From Neobacillus niacini (GTDB taxonomy: Bacteria; Bacillota; Bacilli; Bacillales; Cytobacillaceae): 64,000 bases of DNA. The DNA lies in assembly GCF_023715415.1 (NCBI RefSeq), contig NZ_JAMBOB010000001.1, positions 558,001-622,000 on the forward strand. The letters are read 5' to 3'. Below the pieces are notes generated by a model that did no database searches, was not told the origin of the DNA, and worked only from the letters and a program-made list of their open reading frames with translations. Shown in pieces: positions 8,812 through 16,732 of this stretch; position 1 is the stretch's first letter, and the number at the start of each line of letters is the position of its first letter. The translations under genes were made by a program, and so were the position numbers.

Positions 8812-8827
8812 AGTGAACTACCTCACA
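8812..8827 (-). promoter_or_regulatory. Fnr-type binding site upstream of the radical SAM gene
   Basis: The site AGTGA-ACTACC-TCACA (+ strand) differs from TGTGA-N6-TCACA at one position. The centre is 29.5 bases from TATAAT, the class II activation position. Confidence 0.82.
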
Positions 8828-8869
8828 TTACGTCCAATATTATATGTCCTTTTTGTGAAGGGCCAAAAT

Positions 8870-8898
8870 AAAAAACAGCAGAAACTCTGCTGTTTTAT
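8870..8898 (-). terminator. Terminator after yitW/sufT
   Basis: On the reverse strand AAAACAGCAG pairs with CTGCTGTTTT and is followed by a T run, just after the stop at 8905. Confidence 0.8.
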
Positions 8899-8904
8899 TA
8901 TCTC

Positions 8905-9213
8905 TTAACGAATTCCTAAAGCGATTTTTGCATAACGGGACATCATTTCCTTGTTCCATGGCGGGTTAAACACGATATTAACCTCTACCTCTTTTACTTC
9001 CGGAATATCTGCTAACGCTCTTTTTACTTGGTCTACTATAGTTCCTGCAAGCGGGCAGCCCATTGACGTTAACGTCATCGTAATCGTTACGTTTCCTTCA
9101 TCATCCATCTCAGCATCATATACTAAACCAAGATTTACAATATCCACGCCTAATTCAGGATCTATAACCAATTCTAATGCACCCATGATATTTTCTTTTA
9201 ATTCTTCATTCAT
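8905..9213 (-). CDS. yitW: MIP18/SufT-family metal-sulfur cluster assembly factor (YitW-like)
   Basis: This 102-residue DUF59 protein contains the conserved DPELGVDIVNLGLVYD and TSMGCPLAG segments; the Cys in MGCP is the conserved one. Family members help deliver iron-sulfur clusters to target proteins in the cytoplasm. The ATG has AAAGGAGTG upstream. It follows the esterase gene yitV by 16 bases on the same strand, as in B. subtilis. Confidence 0.88.
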   Translation of the reverse strand: MNEELKENIMGALELVIDPELGVDIVNLGLVYDAEMDDEGNVTITMTLTSMGCPLAGTIVDQVKRALADIPEVKEVEVNIVFNPPWNKEMMSRYAKIALGIR

Positions 9214-9229
9214 CTTATAAACACTCCTT

Positions 9230-10000
9230 TTATTTTAATAAATGTTTCTCGAACCATTCAACAGTGGCTTTTAAACCTTCTCTCGAAACCTTGTGATCAG
9301 CTTGTTCATCGCTGATAAAATGAATATTTGCTGGTGTCTGATAATTTCCTTTTATCGATTGATAAAATTGATACGTTAAGTGAAAGGGTACGATTGGATC
9401 TTTTTGTCCATGCCAAAATAATAATGGCCTATTTTCCAACTTTTCTGGTTGAAGACTTAAATCATATGGTCGAAGGTACGATAATTGCTCTTCAATTTCC
9501 TCATCTGTAAAAGAAAGACTAATGCGAAGGCTTTTCATTTGTTCTAATTGCCATTTTAAATAATCTTCATACGCTGGCATCCCCATTAAACTGACTGCTG
9601 CTTTAACCCATTTATATTTAGTTAAAGCACCCAAGGTCACGATACCTCCCATTGAAGTTCCTGCGAGTCCAATTTGCTCTTGATCTGCTAATCCCTCATT
9701 AACATAGTATTCCTTATAATCATTTAATTCATGGATAGTCTTAATGACAATTTCCCAAAAATGACTGTATAAATTTTTCTCAGTTAAGCCTTGCCCTCTT
9801 TCACCATGGTAGATTGCTTCTGGTAAGATGACCCGAAATCCCTTTTCCGCTAATAAATAGGCGTAATGGAGATTGTGCTCCTTGGCTGAGGTAAATCCAT
9901 GATTAAAAATGATGAACGGAAGCTTTCTTTGTTGTTCACTCTTATTTACTATATGTAGATGAGGATTATTTTTCAGTAAACTTTTTTCTACGATAATCAC
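9230..10000 (-). CDS. yitV: Alpha/beta-hydrolase esterase, YitV-like
   Basis: This 256-residue cytoplasmic hydrolase contains FNHGFTSAKE (oxyanion region), the nucleophile elbow GTSMGG (Ser near residue 115), FWHGQKDPIVP (acid) and a C-terminal His in QADHKVS. The natural substrate is unknown. The start is a GTG at 10000 with CAGGAGG ten bases upstream. It forms an operon with yitW. The order yitW-yitV with divergent yitU matches the B. subtilis neighbourhood. Confidence 0.85.
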   Translation of the reverse strand: MIIVEKSLLKNNPHLHIVNKSEQQRKLPFIIFNHGFTSAKEHNLHYAYLLAEKGFRVILPEAIYHGERGQGLTEKNLYSHFWEIVIKTIHELNDYKEYYVNEGLADQEQIGLAGTSMGGIVTLGALTKYKWVKAAVSLMGMPAYEDYLKWQLEQMKSLRISLSFTDEEIEEQLSYLRPYDLSLQPEKLENRPLLFWHGQKDPIVPFHLTYQFYQSIKGNYQTPANIHFISDEQADHKVSREGLKATVEWFEKHLLK

Positions 10001-10216
10001 TTAGGAAGAACCTCCTGGACAAAATAATTATATCTACTTTCTAATTCCTATGAAGTGAATTTTTTTACAGGTAAGGTATAAAATTGTTAACATAGTATTT
10101 ATACAATTTGATTTTCAACCAATAAAGAAAATTCATAGTTGTAGTGTAACATTTCATTTAGTAATTATCTAAAGCTTAGACTTATGAAATATTAAAACAA
10201 TTAAAGAGGAGTCAAT

Positions 10217-11029
10217 ATGGCAGAAAAACATTTAATTGCACTGGATTTAGATGGAACTTTATTAAAAGATGATAAAACGATTTCTGATAAGACGAAAAAC
10301 GTTTTAACAAAGGCTCGAGAACAAGGTCACGTGGTAATGATTGCAACAGGAAGACCTTATCGTTCAAGTGAACCCTATTATCACGAACTGAAGTTAGACA
10401 CGCCAATTGTTAACTTTAATGGTGCCTTCATGCATCATCCACTGAATTCTAGCTGGGGTTTTTATCATGATCCTCTGGACTTAAAAGTAGCCAAAGATAT
10501 TGTAGAAGCATGCCGTTCATTTAAACTTCATAATATTATTGCCGAGGTCATCGATGATGTTTATTTCCACTATCATGACGAAAAACTGTTAGATATTTTT
10601 GGAATGGGGAATCCCAATGTAACGACAGGTGATTTGCGAAATTTTTTAAAAGACTCCCCAACTAGTTTGTTAATTCATACGGAGGAAGATGAATTAAATC
10701 AAATACGCCAGCATTTGTCAGACGTCCATGCTGAGGTAATAGATCATCGCAGCTGGGCGGCACCATGGCATGTAATTGAAATCATCAAAACAGGTTTAAG
10801 CAAGGCTGTTGGATTAAAAAAGGCTTCCGAATACTTCAACATTCCACCTGAAAGAATTATCGCATTTGGCGATGAAGATAATGATTTAGAAATGCTGGAA
10901 TATGCAGGTCGTGGTGTAGCCATGGGAAATGCGATTGATAAAGTCAAAAATATTGCAAATGAAGTAACTCTTACGAATGAGGAAGACGGAATCGGCGTAT
11001 ACTTGTCAGATTTGTTAAATATAAAATAA
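10217..11029 (+). CDS. yitU: Cof-type HAD phosphatase, YitU-like
   Basis: This 270-residue HAD-IIB phosphatase contains motif I DLDGTLL (nucleophile Asp10 or so), motif II IATGRP, a Lys in KTGLSKAVGL, and motif IV FGDEDNDLEML. B. subtilis YitU dephosphorylates flavin mononucleotide among other small phosphates. The ATG has AGAGGAG upstream. It is divergent from yitV; the 216-base gap between them shows no clear operator. Confidence 0.87.
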   Translation: MAEKHLIALDLDGTLLKDDKTISDKTKNVLTKAREQGHVVMIATGRPYRSSEPYYHELKLDTPIVNFNGAFMHHPLNSSWGFYHDPLDLKVAKDIVEACRSFKLHNIIAEVIDDVYFHYHDEKLLDIFGMGNPNVTTGDLRNFLKDSPTSLLIHTEEDELNQIRQHLSDVHAEVIDHRSWAAPWHVIEIIKTGLSKAVGLKKASEYFNIPPERIIAFGDEDNDLEMLEYAGRGVAMGNAIDKVKNIANEVTLTNEEDGIGVYLSDLLNIK

Positions 11030-11142
11030 TTCAAGTGGTTCACCATTGTTTACCTAAATGAAAAGCTCTGATTTGAGCATACTATTTTTGTAAGGCAGTT
11101 AACACTGCTTCACACCAAGCTCACCAAATTGGAGGGATTGCA

Positions 11143-11295
11143 ATGGGTAAACGAAACAAATCAAAACGCTTTGTCCAGCAAGGAGTAGATACTGTCAGTA
11201 AGCACGCTGAACGTATTCCTTACCACATGACCTATGCTGAAGCGGAAGCCCAGAAAATGTCCAATGTGCGTGACTCCTCGCTTGGAGGAATATAA
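11143..11295 (+). CDS. Small conserved-looking protein of unknown function (50 aa)
   Basis: The 50-residue ORF starts MGKRNKSKRFVQQG and ends SSLGGI. It is basic at the N-terminus and hydrophilic. GGAGGG lies seven bases upstream of the ATG. It ends two bases before the next small gene, whose ribosome site GGAGGA is inside it, so the pair is probably co-translated. I do not recognise the family. No signal peptide or membrane helix is visible. A spore or stress role is possible but not shown. Confidence 0.65.
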   Translation: MGKRNKSKRFVQQGVDTVSKHAERIPYHMTYAEAEAQKMSNVRDSSLGGI

Positions 11296-11297
11296 CT

Positions 11298-11483
11298 ATG
11301 GGAAACCAGTTGTTCCAAGAAGCAAGAAGATTTGTTGAGATGGCGAAAACGGCCGACCCTGCTGAACGTAATTCTGTGGTTTCTAAAGCGAAAAATGCAT
11401 TAAGTTCTGCATACGCTAATTCAACAGTCGCAGAACAAAGTCAGCTGCAAGAAATGCAAAATGAGCTTGAGCAATTGAAATAA
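11298..11483 (+). CDS. Small helical protein, DUF3813-like (61 aa)
   Basis: This 61-residue predicted all-helical protein contains FQEARRFVEMAKTADPAERN and a C-terminal EMQNELEQLK that looks amphipathic. It fits the DUF3813 group of bacilli as I recall it, which has no known function. It is coupled to the upstream 50-residue ORF and followed by a strong terminator. Confidence 0.75.
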   Translation: MGNQLFQEARRFVEMAKTADPAERNSVVSKAKNALSSAYANSTVAEQSQLQEMQNELEQLK

Positions 11484-11489
11484 TCTCAG

Positions 11490-11527
11490 AAAAGCTGGCA
11501 CGTCCATACTAGCGTGCCAGCTTTTCC
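11490..11527 (+). terminator. Terminator after the two small genes
   Basis: AAAAGCTGGCACG pairs perfectly with CGTGCCAGCTTTT around an 11-base loop. Confidence 0.85.
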
Positions 11528-11594
11528 ATTTCTATCAGGAAGTCCAGAAGGCTTCATGGTTACCACTTTTTTATTTTTCCTCTGATTTTTGTCA

Positions 11595-12086
11595 TCATGA
11601 ACGCTTCGTGGTAACCGTACCTTCTCCTGGAAGATTGAATTTTACCTTGCTAATTGTTTTTTGTTTATTTTTTATAGGATGGTCATTTAGTTTTCTTGAT
11701 AAAAGACTGGCAGTAACGGTATATTGTCCTTCAGGAACTCTTTGCCCATCTTCTTGGTAATTCCATTTCTCCACTTTACTAAAGGTTTGATAAGGGGCAA
11801 TTTTAATCGTTTGCAAAGCCTGTAAAAAAAATCGTCCTTTTGAATATCGATAAACCTCATGCCCAGATGGGTTTGCCACAGAAATCTCAACATATTGAGA
11901 GGTAGGAAACTCAAAACTTAATGGGTAATCCCCTTCATTTTTGATTAGGATCTCGAATTCCAGCTTTTCATGTCCAGCAATAGGTGTAACGGAAAATTGA
12001 AAGGGATAATCGTTTTCACCATTATTTGCTGCTCCTTTTAAACTAAAGGGAAACAAAAACAAAATTAAACATAAAACGCTTTTCAC
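11595..12086 (-). CDS. ipi: BsuPI-domain proteinase inhibitor-like protein with signal peptide
   Basis: This 163-residue protein has a BsuPI beta-sandwich (about residues 30-150) with VTPIAGHEKLEFEILIKNEGDYPL and a PEGQYTVTASL strand. The B. subtilis homologue Ipi is an intracellular inhibitor of serine proteases. Here the first 18 residues (MKSVLCLILFLFPFSLKG) form a clear hydrophobic export signal, so the protein is probably secreted or periplasmic-like in location. The start is GTG at 12086 with GGAGGGAGG upstream. It lies 15 bases after yitT on the same strand. Confidence 0.82.
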   Translation of the reverse strand: MKSVLCLILFLFPFSLKGAANNGENDYPFQFSVTPIAGHEKLEFEILIKNEGDYPLSFEFPTSQYVEISVANPSGHEVYRYSKGRFFLQALQTIKIAPYQTFSKVEKWNYQEDGQRVPEGQYTVTASLLSRKLNDHPIKNKQKTISKVKFNLPGEGTVTTKRS

Positions 12087-12101
12087 GTTTCTCCTCCCTC
12101 C

Positions 12102-12944
12102 TTATTCACGCCTAAAGAATCCATAAATTCCAGTTGTCTGAATGATATTAGTAAAGGCATTTGGATCAACCTCAGCAAGGATACGTTCCAAGTCATATAG
12201 CTCATAACGAGTAATAACAATCATCAGCATGTCTCTCGGTTCATTTGAAAAGGCACCTTTTGCAGGAATCAATGTAATTCCTCTCACTAACTTCGAATGA
12301 ATGGCTGCCTTTAGCTCATCTGCCTTTTTGGTAATAATCATCGCTGTAAGCTTAGCATGCCTCGTATGGATAGCATCCACTACTCTTGTTGAAGCATACA
12401 AGGAAACAATCGTATAAAGGGCTTTTTCCCATCCATATAAAAAACCAGCTGTAATAATAATAAATGCGTTTAAAATAAACATATAGCTGCCAATCGGTTT
12501 ATCTTTCATCCTTGATAAAACCATTGCAATAATATCTAAGCCGCCAGTTGAAGCTCCCCATTTCAACGTAATTCCGACACCAACTGCTAAAATTACCCCG
12601 CCAAATACAGCATTAAGGAGAATATCTTTTGAAACCTGTGTAATGGGAATTAATTCTAAGAATAGTGATGATAAAGCCACACTTAAAAAACTATAAATGG
12701 TAAAGGATTTACCTACCTTCAACCATCCTAAAATTGCTACAGGTATATTTAGCAGGAGTAATAAAAATCCCATTGATATATTTAAGGGGGTTTGTTCACT
12801 TAATACTTTCGATAATAATTGTGCTATCCCAGTAAATCCACTAGAATAAACATTTGCTGGAATTAAAAATAAATTTATAGCCAGCGCATTTAGAAATGCA
12901 CCTACAATTACAATTATTGATTTTTTGGTTTGTTGCCATAACAA
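12102..12944 (-). CDS. yitT: YitT-family membrane protein (DUF161/DUF2179)
   Basis: This protein of about 280 residues has five or six membrane segments (ANVYSSGFTGIAQLL, GASTGGLDIIAMVLSR), followed by a cytoplasmic DUF2179 domain (about residues 190-275). The function is unknown; a transport role is often suggested. The frame is open up to 13058, but this would overlap the divergent DegV gene. A TTG at 12944 with AAAGGAG ten bases upstream is the more likely start, and the nearby ATG is out of frame. Confidence 0.85.
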   Translation of the reverse strand: MLWQQTKKSIIVIVGAFLNALAINLFLIPANVYSSGFTGIAQLLSKVLSEQTPLNISMGFLLLLLNIPVAILGWLKVGKSFTIYSFLSVALSSLFLELIPITQVSKDILLNAVFGGVILAVGVGITLKWGASTGGLDIIAMVLSRMKDKPIGSYMFILNAFIIITAGFLYGWEKALYTIVSLYASTRVVDAIHTRHAKLTAMIITKKADELKAAIHSKLVRGITLIPAKGAFSNEPRDMLMIVITRYELYDLERILAEVDPNAFTNIIQTTGIYGFFRRE

Positions 12945-13056
12945 AAAGCACCATCTCCTTTTATTTTTAATGTCATAACCAAGCAGATAATTGTATTTTT
13001 GAAGTGAAACCGATAAACTGAAACTAACTATATTAGCTTGAAAGCAGGTGAGCTTC

Positions 13057-13917
13057 ATGCCGGTAAAAATACTAGCAGACAGCGCATGCGATTTACCAAA
13101 AGATTTTTACTCTAAGCATAACGTGACATTGTTTCCACTAAAGGTGCAGGTTCAAGGACAAGAATATGAGGATGTTCAAACCATTGATCCCAAAACTGTC
13201 TATGACGCCATACGTGCGGGCGATGTTCCTAAAACGTCACAGGTGTCTCCATTATTATTTGAGGAAGTCTTTACAAAAATGGCTGAAAATAATGAAGATG
13301 GAATCTATATTGCTTTCTCTTCAGCACTATCTGGTACATATCAGACATCTGTTATGATTCTTGACCAAGTAAAGGAAAAATATCCAAATTTAAATTTAAC
13401 GATTGTCGATACAAAATGTGCTTCTCTTGGTTTTGGGCTTGTCGTAAAAGAAGCTGCAAGGCTTTCAGCCGAAAATGTTTCTAAGGAAGAAATTTTAAAC
13501 GATGTGTTATTTCGCAGCCAGCATATGGAACAGTTGTTTACGGTAGAGGACTTAGATTATTTAGCCAAGGGCGGCCGTGTTTCAAAGGCATCAGCATTCT
13601 TAGGTGGGTTACTTAATATCAAGCCTATCCTGAATGTTGAGGACGGGAAGCTCGTTCCAATTGAAAAAATACGAGGAAAAAAGAAGGTTTATCGTCGTAT
13701 AGTTGAACTGATGCAAGAACGTGGTGAAAACTTTAGTGATCAAATAATTGGTATCAGTCATGCCGATACGGAAGAAACACTTGAAGAAGTGAAAACACTA
13801 ATTGCGGAAGAATTGCATCCAAAAGATATTTTCGTTTCCTCCATTGGATCGGCTGTTGGAGCCCATACTGGACCTGGTGCAATTGCCATTTTCTTTTTAA
13901 ATAAACAGCCATCTTAA
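13057..13917 (+). CDS. yitS: DegV-family fatty-acid-binding protein (YitS-like)
   Basis: This 286-residue protein contains DSACDLPKDF, TSQVSP, IAFSSALSGTYQT and the HTGPGAIAIFF end typical of DegV proteins, which bind a fatty acid as the FakB component of fatty-acid kinase. ATG 13057 follows AGGTG by six bases; GTG 13048 in frame is the alternative. It is divergent from yitT and ends at a strong terminator, as in B. subtilis. Confidence 0.88.
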   Translation: MPVKILADSACDLPKDFYSKHNVTLFPLKVQVQGQEYEDVQTIDPKTVYDAIRAGDVPKTSQVSPLLFEEVFTKMAENNEDGIYIAFSSALSGTYQTSVMILDQVKEKYPNLNLTIVDTKCASLGFGLVVKEAARLSAENVSKEEILNDVLFRSQHMEQLFTVEDLDYLAKGGRVSKASAFLGGLLNIKPILNVEDGKLVPIEKIRGKKKVYRRIVELMQERGENFSDQIIGISHADTEETLEEVKTLIAEELHPKDIFVSSIGSAVGAHTGPGAIAIFFLNKQPS

Positions 13918-13921
13918 TACA

Positions 13922-13956
13922 TTAAAACAAGCGGGGAAGCTCCCCGCTTGTTTATT
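13922..13956. terminator. Bidirectional terminator between the DegV gene and the DUF3941 gene
   Basis: AAACAAGCGGGGA pairs with TCCCCGCTTGTTT around a short loop. Confidence 0.85.
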
Positions 13957-14086
13957 ATTTATGATCTGTTTTTTTCGAGTATTGGTTTTTACCAGCTTGA
14001 CGATTTTTTTCACGCATCATATTTTTCTCATGTCTTAATGCATTATTGTCTTGGGCTTTTTTATCATTATCTGATGTATGTGGCAT
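13955..14086 (-). CDS. DUF3941-type small hydrophilic protein (43 aa)
   Basis: This 43-residue, highly charged protein starts MPHTSDNDKKAQDNNALRHE and ends KKTDHK. It matches the DUF3941 family as I remember it from Bacillus; the function is unknown. The ATG at 14086 is preceded by AAAGGGG. The lysine-, asparagine- and glutamine-rich make-up resembles minor small spore proteins, but that is only a resemblance. Confidence 0.78.
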   Translation of the reverse strand: MPHTSDNDKKAQDNNALRHEKNMMREKNRQAGKNQYSKKTDHK

Positions 14087-14157
14087 ATAAATACCCCTTT
14101 CAAAATTCCTTCAGGGTTAGTGTCCGTCATTTTGAATAAGAGTATGTATCCTATTTA

Positions 14158-15021
14158 CTAATCTTTTTTCAAGTAAGTCCAGCTTCCTTCTTGATATACT
14201 CGGCCATCTTTCATGAGTTTCCCAAGGGCACGCTTAAATGCACCTTTACTTAATTGAAAACGGTCTTGTATCTCCTCTGGCATGCTTTTATCACTAAATG
14301 GCATCGCACCATTTCTGCTCATTAAATACTCAAAAACACGTTCTGAATCAAGGTCCTGAGATTCTTCTTTTCTTGCAAGTAAAGAGACATTTACCGTCCC
14401 ATCTTCCTTGACATCAATAATTCTTCCTTCTACCATTTGCCCCAGCCGTGGCTCTATACGTCTTTGAGACTCATGAATGAAGCCTTTATAGCCTTCAATG
14501 GTATAAATCCAGCTGCCAACCTTTGCTGTACGATAGATATGCCCCTGGATATTTTTGTTAAAATCTTTTCTAGTCGCCTGTGTAGAAATTGATTCTATGA
14601 CAGGGTCAGTTGCAAGCTTAGCATATAAAAGATAATTATTGTTCACTCTTAAAGTAACATAAACCAAATCCCCTGCCTTAGGCCAGACTGATTTATGGAC
14701 GGGAAGATCATCAATCCCCAATAATAAATCCTTTTTAATCCCAATATCTAAAAACACTCCAACATGTGGGTTGGAATCGACTACTTTAAGCCACGCATAT
14801 TTGCCAATGGCTACTTCAGGTATAGTTGTAGAGGCGGATGTCCTGCCTTCTGAGTCAACATAAAGGAACACCTCAACGGATTCATCTTCTTCGTATTCTC
14901 GGTCAACCTCATTTTTATGCAACAAAACATCTTCGTTTCCATCTGTTAAAAAATAGCCAAATTCAGCTTTTCTTGCTACCGTTAAGGTAACAGTTTGACC
15001 AATAAGTTCTTGTAAAGACAT
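14158..15021 (-). CDS. yitL: S1-domain RNA-binding protein CvfB/YitL
   Basis: This 287-residue protein has consecutive S1-like beta-barrel domains (about residues 1-65, 66-140 and 145-215) and a C-terminal winged helix (about 225-285). CvfB of Staphylococcus and YitL of Bacillus share this layout and bind RNA; CvfB affects virulence gene expression. The ATG has AGGTGAG upstream. It is divergent from yajQ. Confidence 0.88.
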   Translation of the reverse strand: MSLQELIGQTVTLTVARKAEFGYFLTDGNEDVLLHKNEVDREYEEDESVEVFLYVDSEGRTSASTTIPEVAIGKYAWLKVVDSNPHVGVFLDIGIKKDLLLGIDDLPVHKSVWPKAGDLVYVTLRVNNNYLLYAKLATDPVIESISTQATRKDFNKNIQGHIYRTAKVGSWIYTIEGYKGFIHESQRRIEPRLGQMVEGRIIDVKEDGTVNVSLLARKEESQDLDSERVFEYLMSRNGAMPFSDKSMPEEIQDRFQLSKGAFKRALGKLMKDGRVYQEGSWTYLKKD

Positions 15022-15158
15022 TATTAACTCACCTTTTCTCTCCTATGTTATCCATAGGGTTGTTTGACTTGCTATATTTTACTATAATGAAGCCATAAAG
15101 GGAAACTTTAGCAGAACTACTTACCGTTATTAAAAAATATATTGGGGGTATTATTACT

Positions 15159-15650
15159 ATGGCCAAAGATGAATCATTTGATATTGTATCCAAAGTGGAA
15201 TTTACGGAAGTCAATAATGCAATTACTGCAACAATGAAGGAAATTAAAACCCGATATGATTTTAAAGGCAGCAAAAGTGAGGTTACACTAGATAAAGAAG
15301 AACTTGTACTAGTTTCAGATGATGAGTTTAAAATGGACCAGTTAAAAGACGTCTTGCTTGGCAGGCTAATCAAAAGAGGTGTTCCTGTTAAGAATCTTGA
15401 CTATGGCAAAATGGAAAAAGCATCCGGCGGGACTGTTCGTCAAAGAGCAAAGCTCGTTCAAGGAATTGATAAAGAAAATGCAAAAAAAATTAATACCATT
15501 ATTAAAAATAGCGGTGTTAAGGTGAAAAGCCAAATTCAAGACGACCAAGTCAGAGTGAGCGGAAAAAATCGTGATGATTTACAAAAGATTATTTCGTTGG
15601 TACGAGAAGCAGACCTAACTGTCGATGTTCAATTTATTAATTACAGATAA
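15159..15650 (+). CDS. yajQ: YajQ-family nucleotide-binding protein (YitK-like)
   Basis: This 163-residue protein has two ferredoxin-like folds and the typical YajQ segments FDIVSKVEF near the N-terminus, [11 protein letters not shown], and [28 protein letters not shown]. YajQ proteins bind nucleotides, including cyclic di-GMP in some bacteria, and tRNA or rRNA. The ATG has TTGGGGGT upstream. The gene ends at a hairpin repeat that acts as terminator. Confidence 0.9.
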   Translation: MAKDESFDIVSKVEFTEVNNAITATMKEIKTRYDFKGSKSEVTLDKEELVLVSDDEFKMDQLKDVLLGRLIKRGVPVKNLDYGKMEKASGGTVRQRAKLVQGIDKENAKKINTIIKNSGVKVKSQIQDDQVRVSGKNRDDLQKIISLVREADLTVDVQFINYR

Positions 15651-15663
15651 TAAGGCTCTAAAA

Positions 15664-15714
15664 GGTGAAAAGAAAATTTTTTTCACTAGGTGAAAAGGAA
15701 TATTCCTTTTCACC
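15664..15714. repeat. Double-hairpin intergenic repeat, copy A
   Basis: Two inverted repeats lie head to tail: GGTGAAAAG...TTTTTTTCAC, then TA, then GGTGAAAAGGAAT / ATTCCTTTTCACC, a perfect 26-base palindrome. The same layout recurs at 63676-63722. The second hairpin runs into T bases and doubles as the yajQ terminator. Confidence 0.65.
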
Positions 15715-15722
15715 CTTTTTTA
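15689..15722 (+). terminator. Terminator of yajQ
   Basis: A perfect 13-base-pair stem is followed by six or more T, starting about 40 bases after the yajQ stop. It is part of repeat copy A. Confidence 0.75.
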
Positions 15723-15787
15723 TTTTGCTCATATTTTCGTGCATATTCCTCAAACTAAAATGGTAAATATCCTTGGAGGTAGAATAA

Positions 15788-16663
15788 ATGACCAACAATA
15801 ATCAACAGCAGCAAAAGAAGGCTTTCCCACCACAACACCAAAATCATCAGCCTGGTATTGAAAGTGAAATGAATCCTCGGCCCGTGTCCGTTGACCCCAA
15901 CTACAAAAGTGCTGGGAAGTTAGCTGGGAAAACAGCTATTATTACTGGCGGGGATAGTGGAATCGGTAAATCAGTTGCCATTTATTTTGCTAAAGAAGGT
16001 GCAGATGTTGCCATCTCCTACTTAGAGGAGCATAAGGATGCAGAAGAAACAAAAGCGCTTGTTGAAGCAGAAGGCCGTAAATGCCTGCTCTTTGCCGGCG
16101 ATATTGGCAATGAAGATTTTTGTAGGGATATTGTAAATCAAACATATGAGCAATTTGGAAAAATTGATATTTTAGTCAACAATGCGGCAGAACAGCATCC
16201 GCAGCAAAGTCTGTTAGATATTACCTCTCAACAGCTGGAGAAAACATTCCGAACCAATATTTTCTCCTATTTTTATATGTCTAAAATGGTGCTTCCCCAC
16301 TTAAAAAAGGATGCTACTATTATTAATACAGCCTCCATTACTGCATATGCAGGGAATGAGCAACTATTGGATTACTCTGCTACGAAAGGTGCGATTGTTA
16401 CCTTCACTCGCTCCCTGGCTAAATCACTTGCACCACAAGGAATAAGAGTAAATGGCGTCGCACCGGGTCCGATATGGACACCGCTTATTCCCTCAACATT
16501 CACTGAAGACCAAGTCGTAAGCTTTGGCACCGATACCCCTTTGGGCAGGGCAGGTCAACCCTATGAGCTTGCCCCAAGTTATGTATATCTCGCATCTGAT
16601 GATTCTTCCTATGTAAGCGGCCAAATCATTCATGTAAACGGCGGGAAAATCATTAATGGGTAG
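15788..16663 (+). CDS. Short-chain dehydrogenase/reductase, general-stress type
   Basis: This 291-residue classical SDR has a glutamine-rich tail (residues 1-40), the NAD(P)-binding motif TGGDSGIGKS, NNAAEQHPQ, catalytic Ser in NTASITAY, and Tyr-x3-Lys in YSATKGA. Close relatives are the YhdF, YdaD and YhxC group of Bacillus, several of which are SigB-dependent stress proteins. The substrate is unknown. The ATG follows TTGGAGG. I could not see a convincing SigB promoter upstream. Confidence 0.85.
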   Translation: MTNNNQQQQKKAFPPQHQNHQPGIESEMNPRPVSVDPNYKSAGKLAGKTAIITGGDSGIGKSVAIYFAKEGADVAISYLEEHKDAEETKALVEAEGRKCLLFAGDIGNEDFCRDIVNQTYEQFGKIDILVNNAAEQHPQQSLLDITSQQLEKTFRTNIFSYFYMSKMVLPHLKKDATIINTASITAYAGNEQLLDYSATKGAIVTFTRSLAKSLAPQGIRVNGVAPGPIWTPLIPSTFTEDQVVSFGTDTPLGRAGQPYELAPSYVYLASDDSSYVSGQIIHVNGGKIING

Positions 16664-16677
16664 GTACTACCCCTAGA

Positions 16678-16718
16678 AAAAATGCGATGCTTCCAATTAG
16701 GAAGTACCGCATTTTTTT
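16678..16718. terminator. Bidirectional terminator between the SDR gene and the amylase-like gene
   Basis: AATGCG...CTTCC pairs with GGAAG...CGCATT, with runs of A and T on the two sides. Confidence 0.75.
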
Positions 16719-16732
16719 CGTTATTTTTTTCG

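Noticed and set aside
12945..13058. Longer start for yitT
   Set aside because: It would overlap the start of the divergent DegV gene and has no ribosome site, while TTG 12944 has AAAGGAG.
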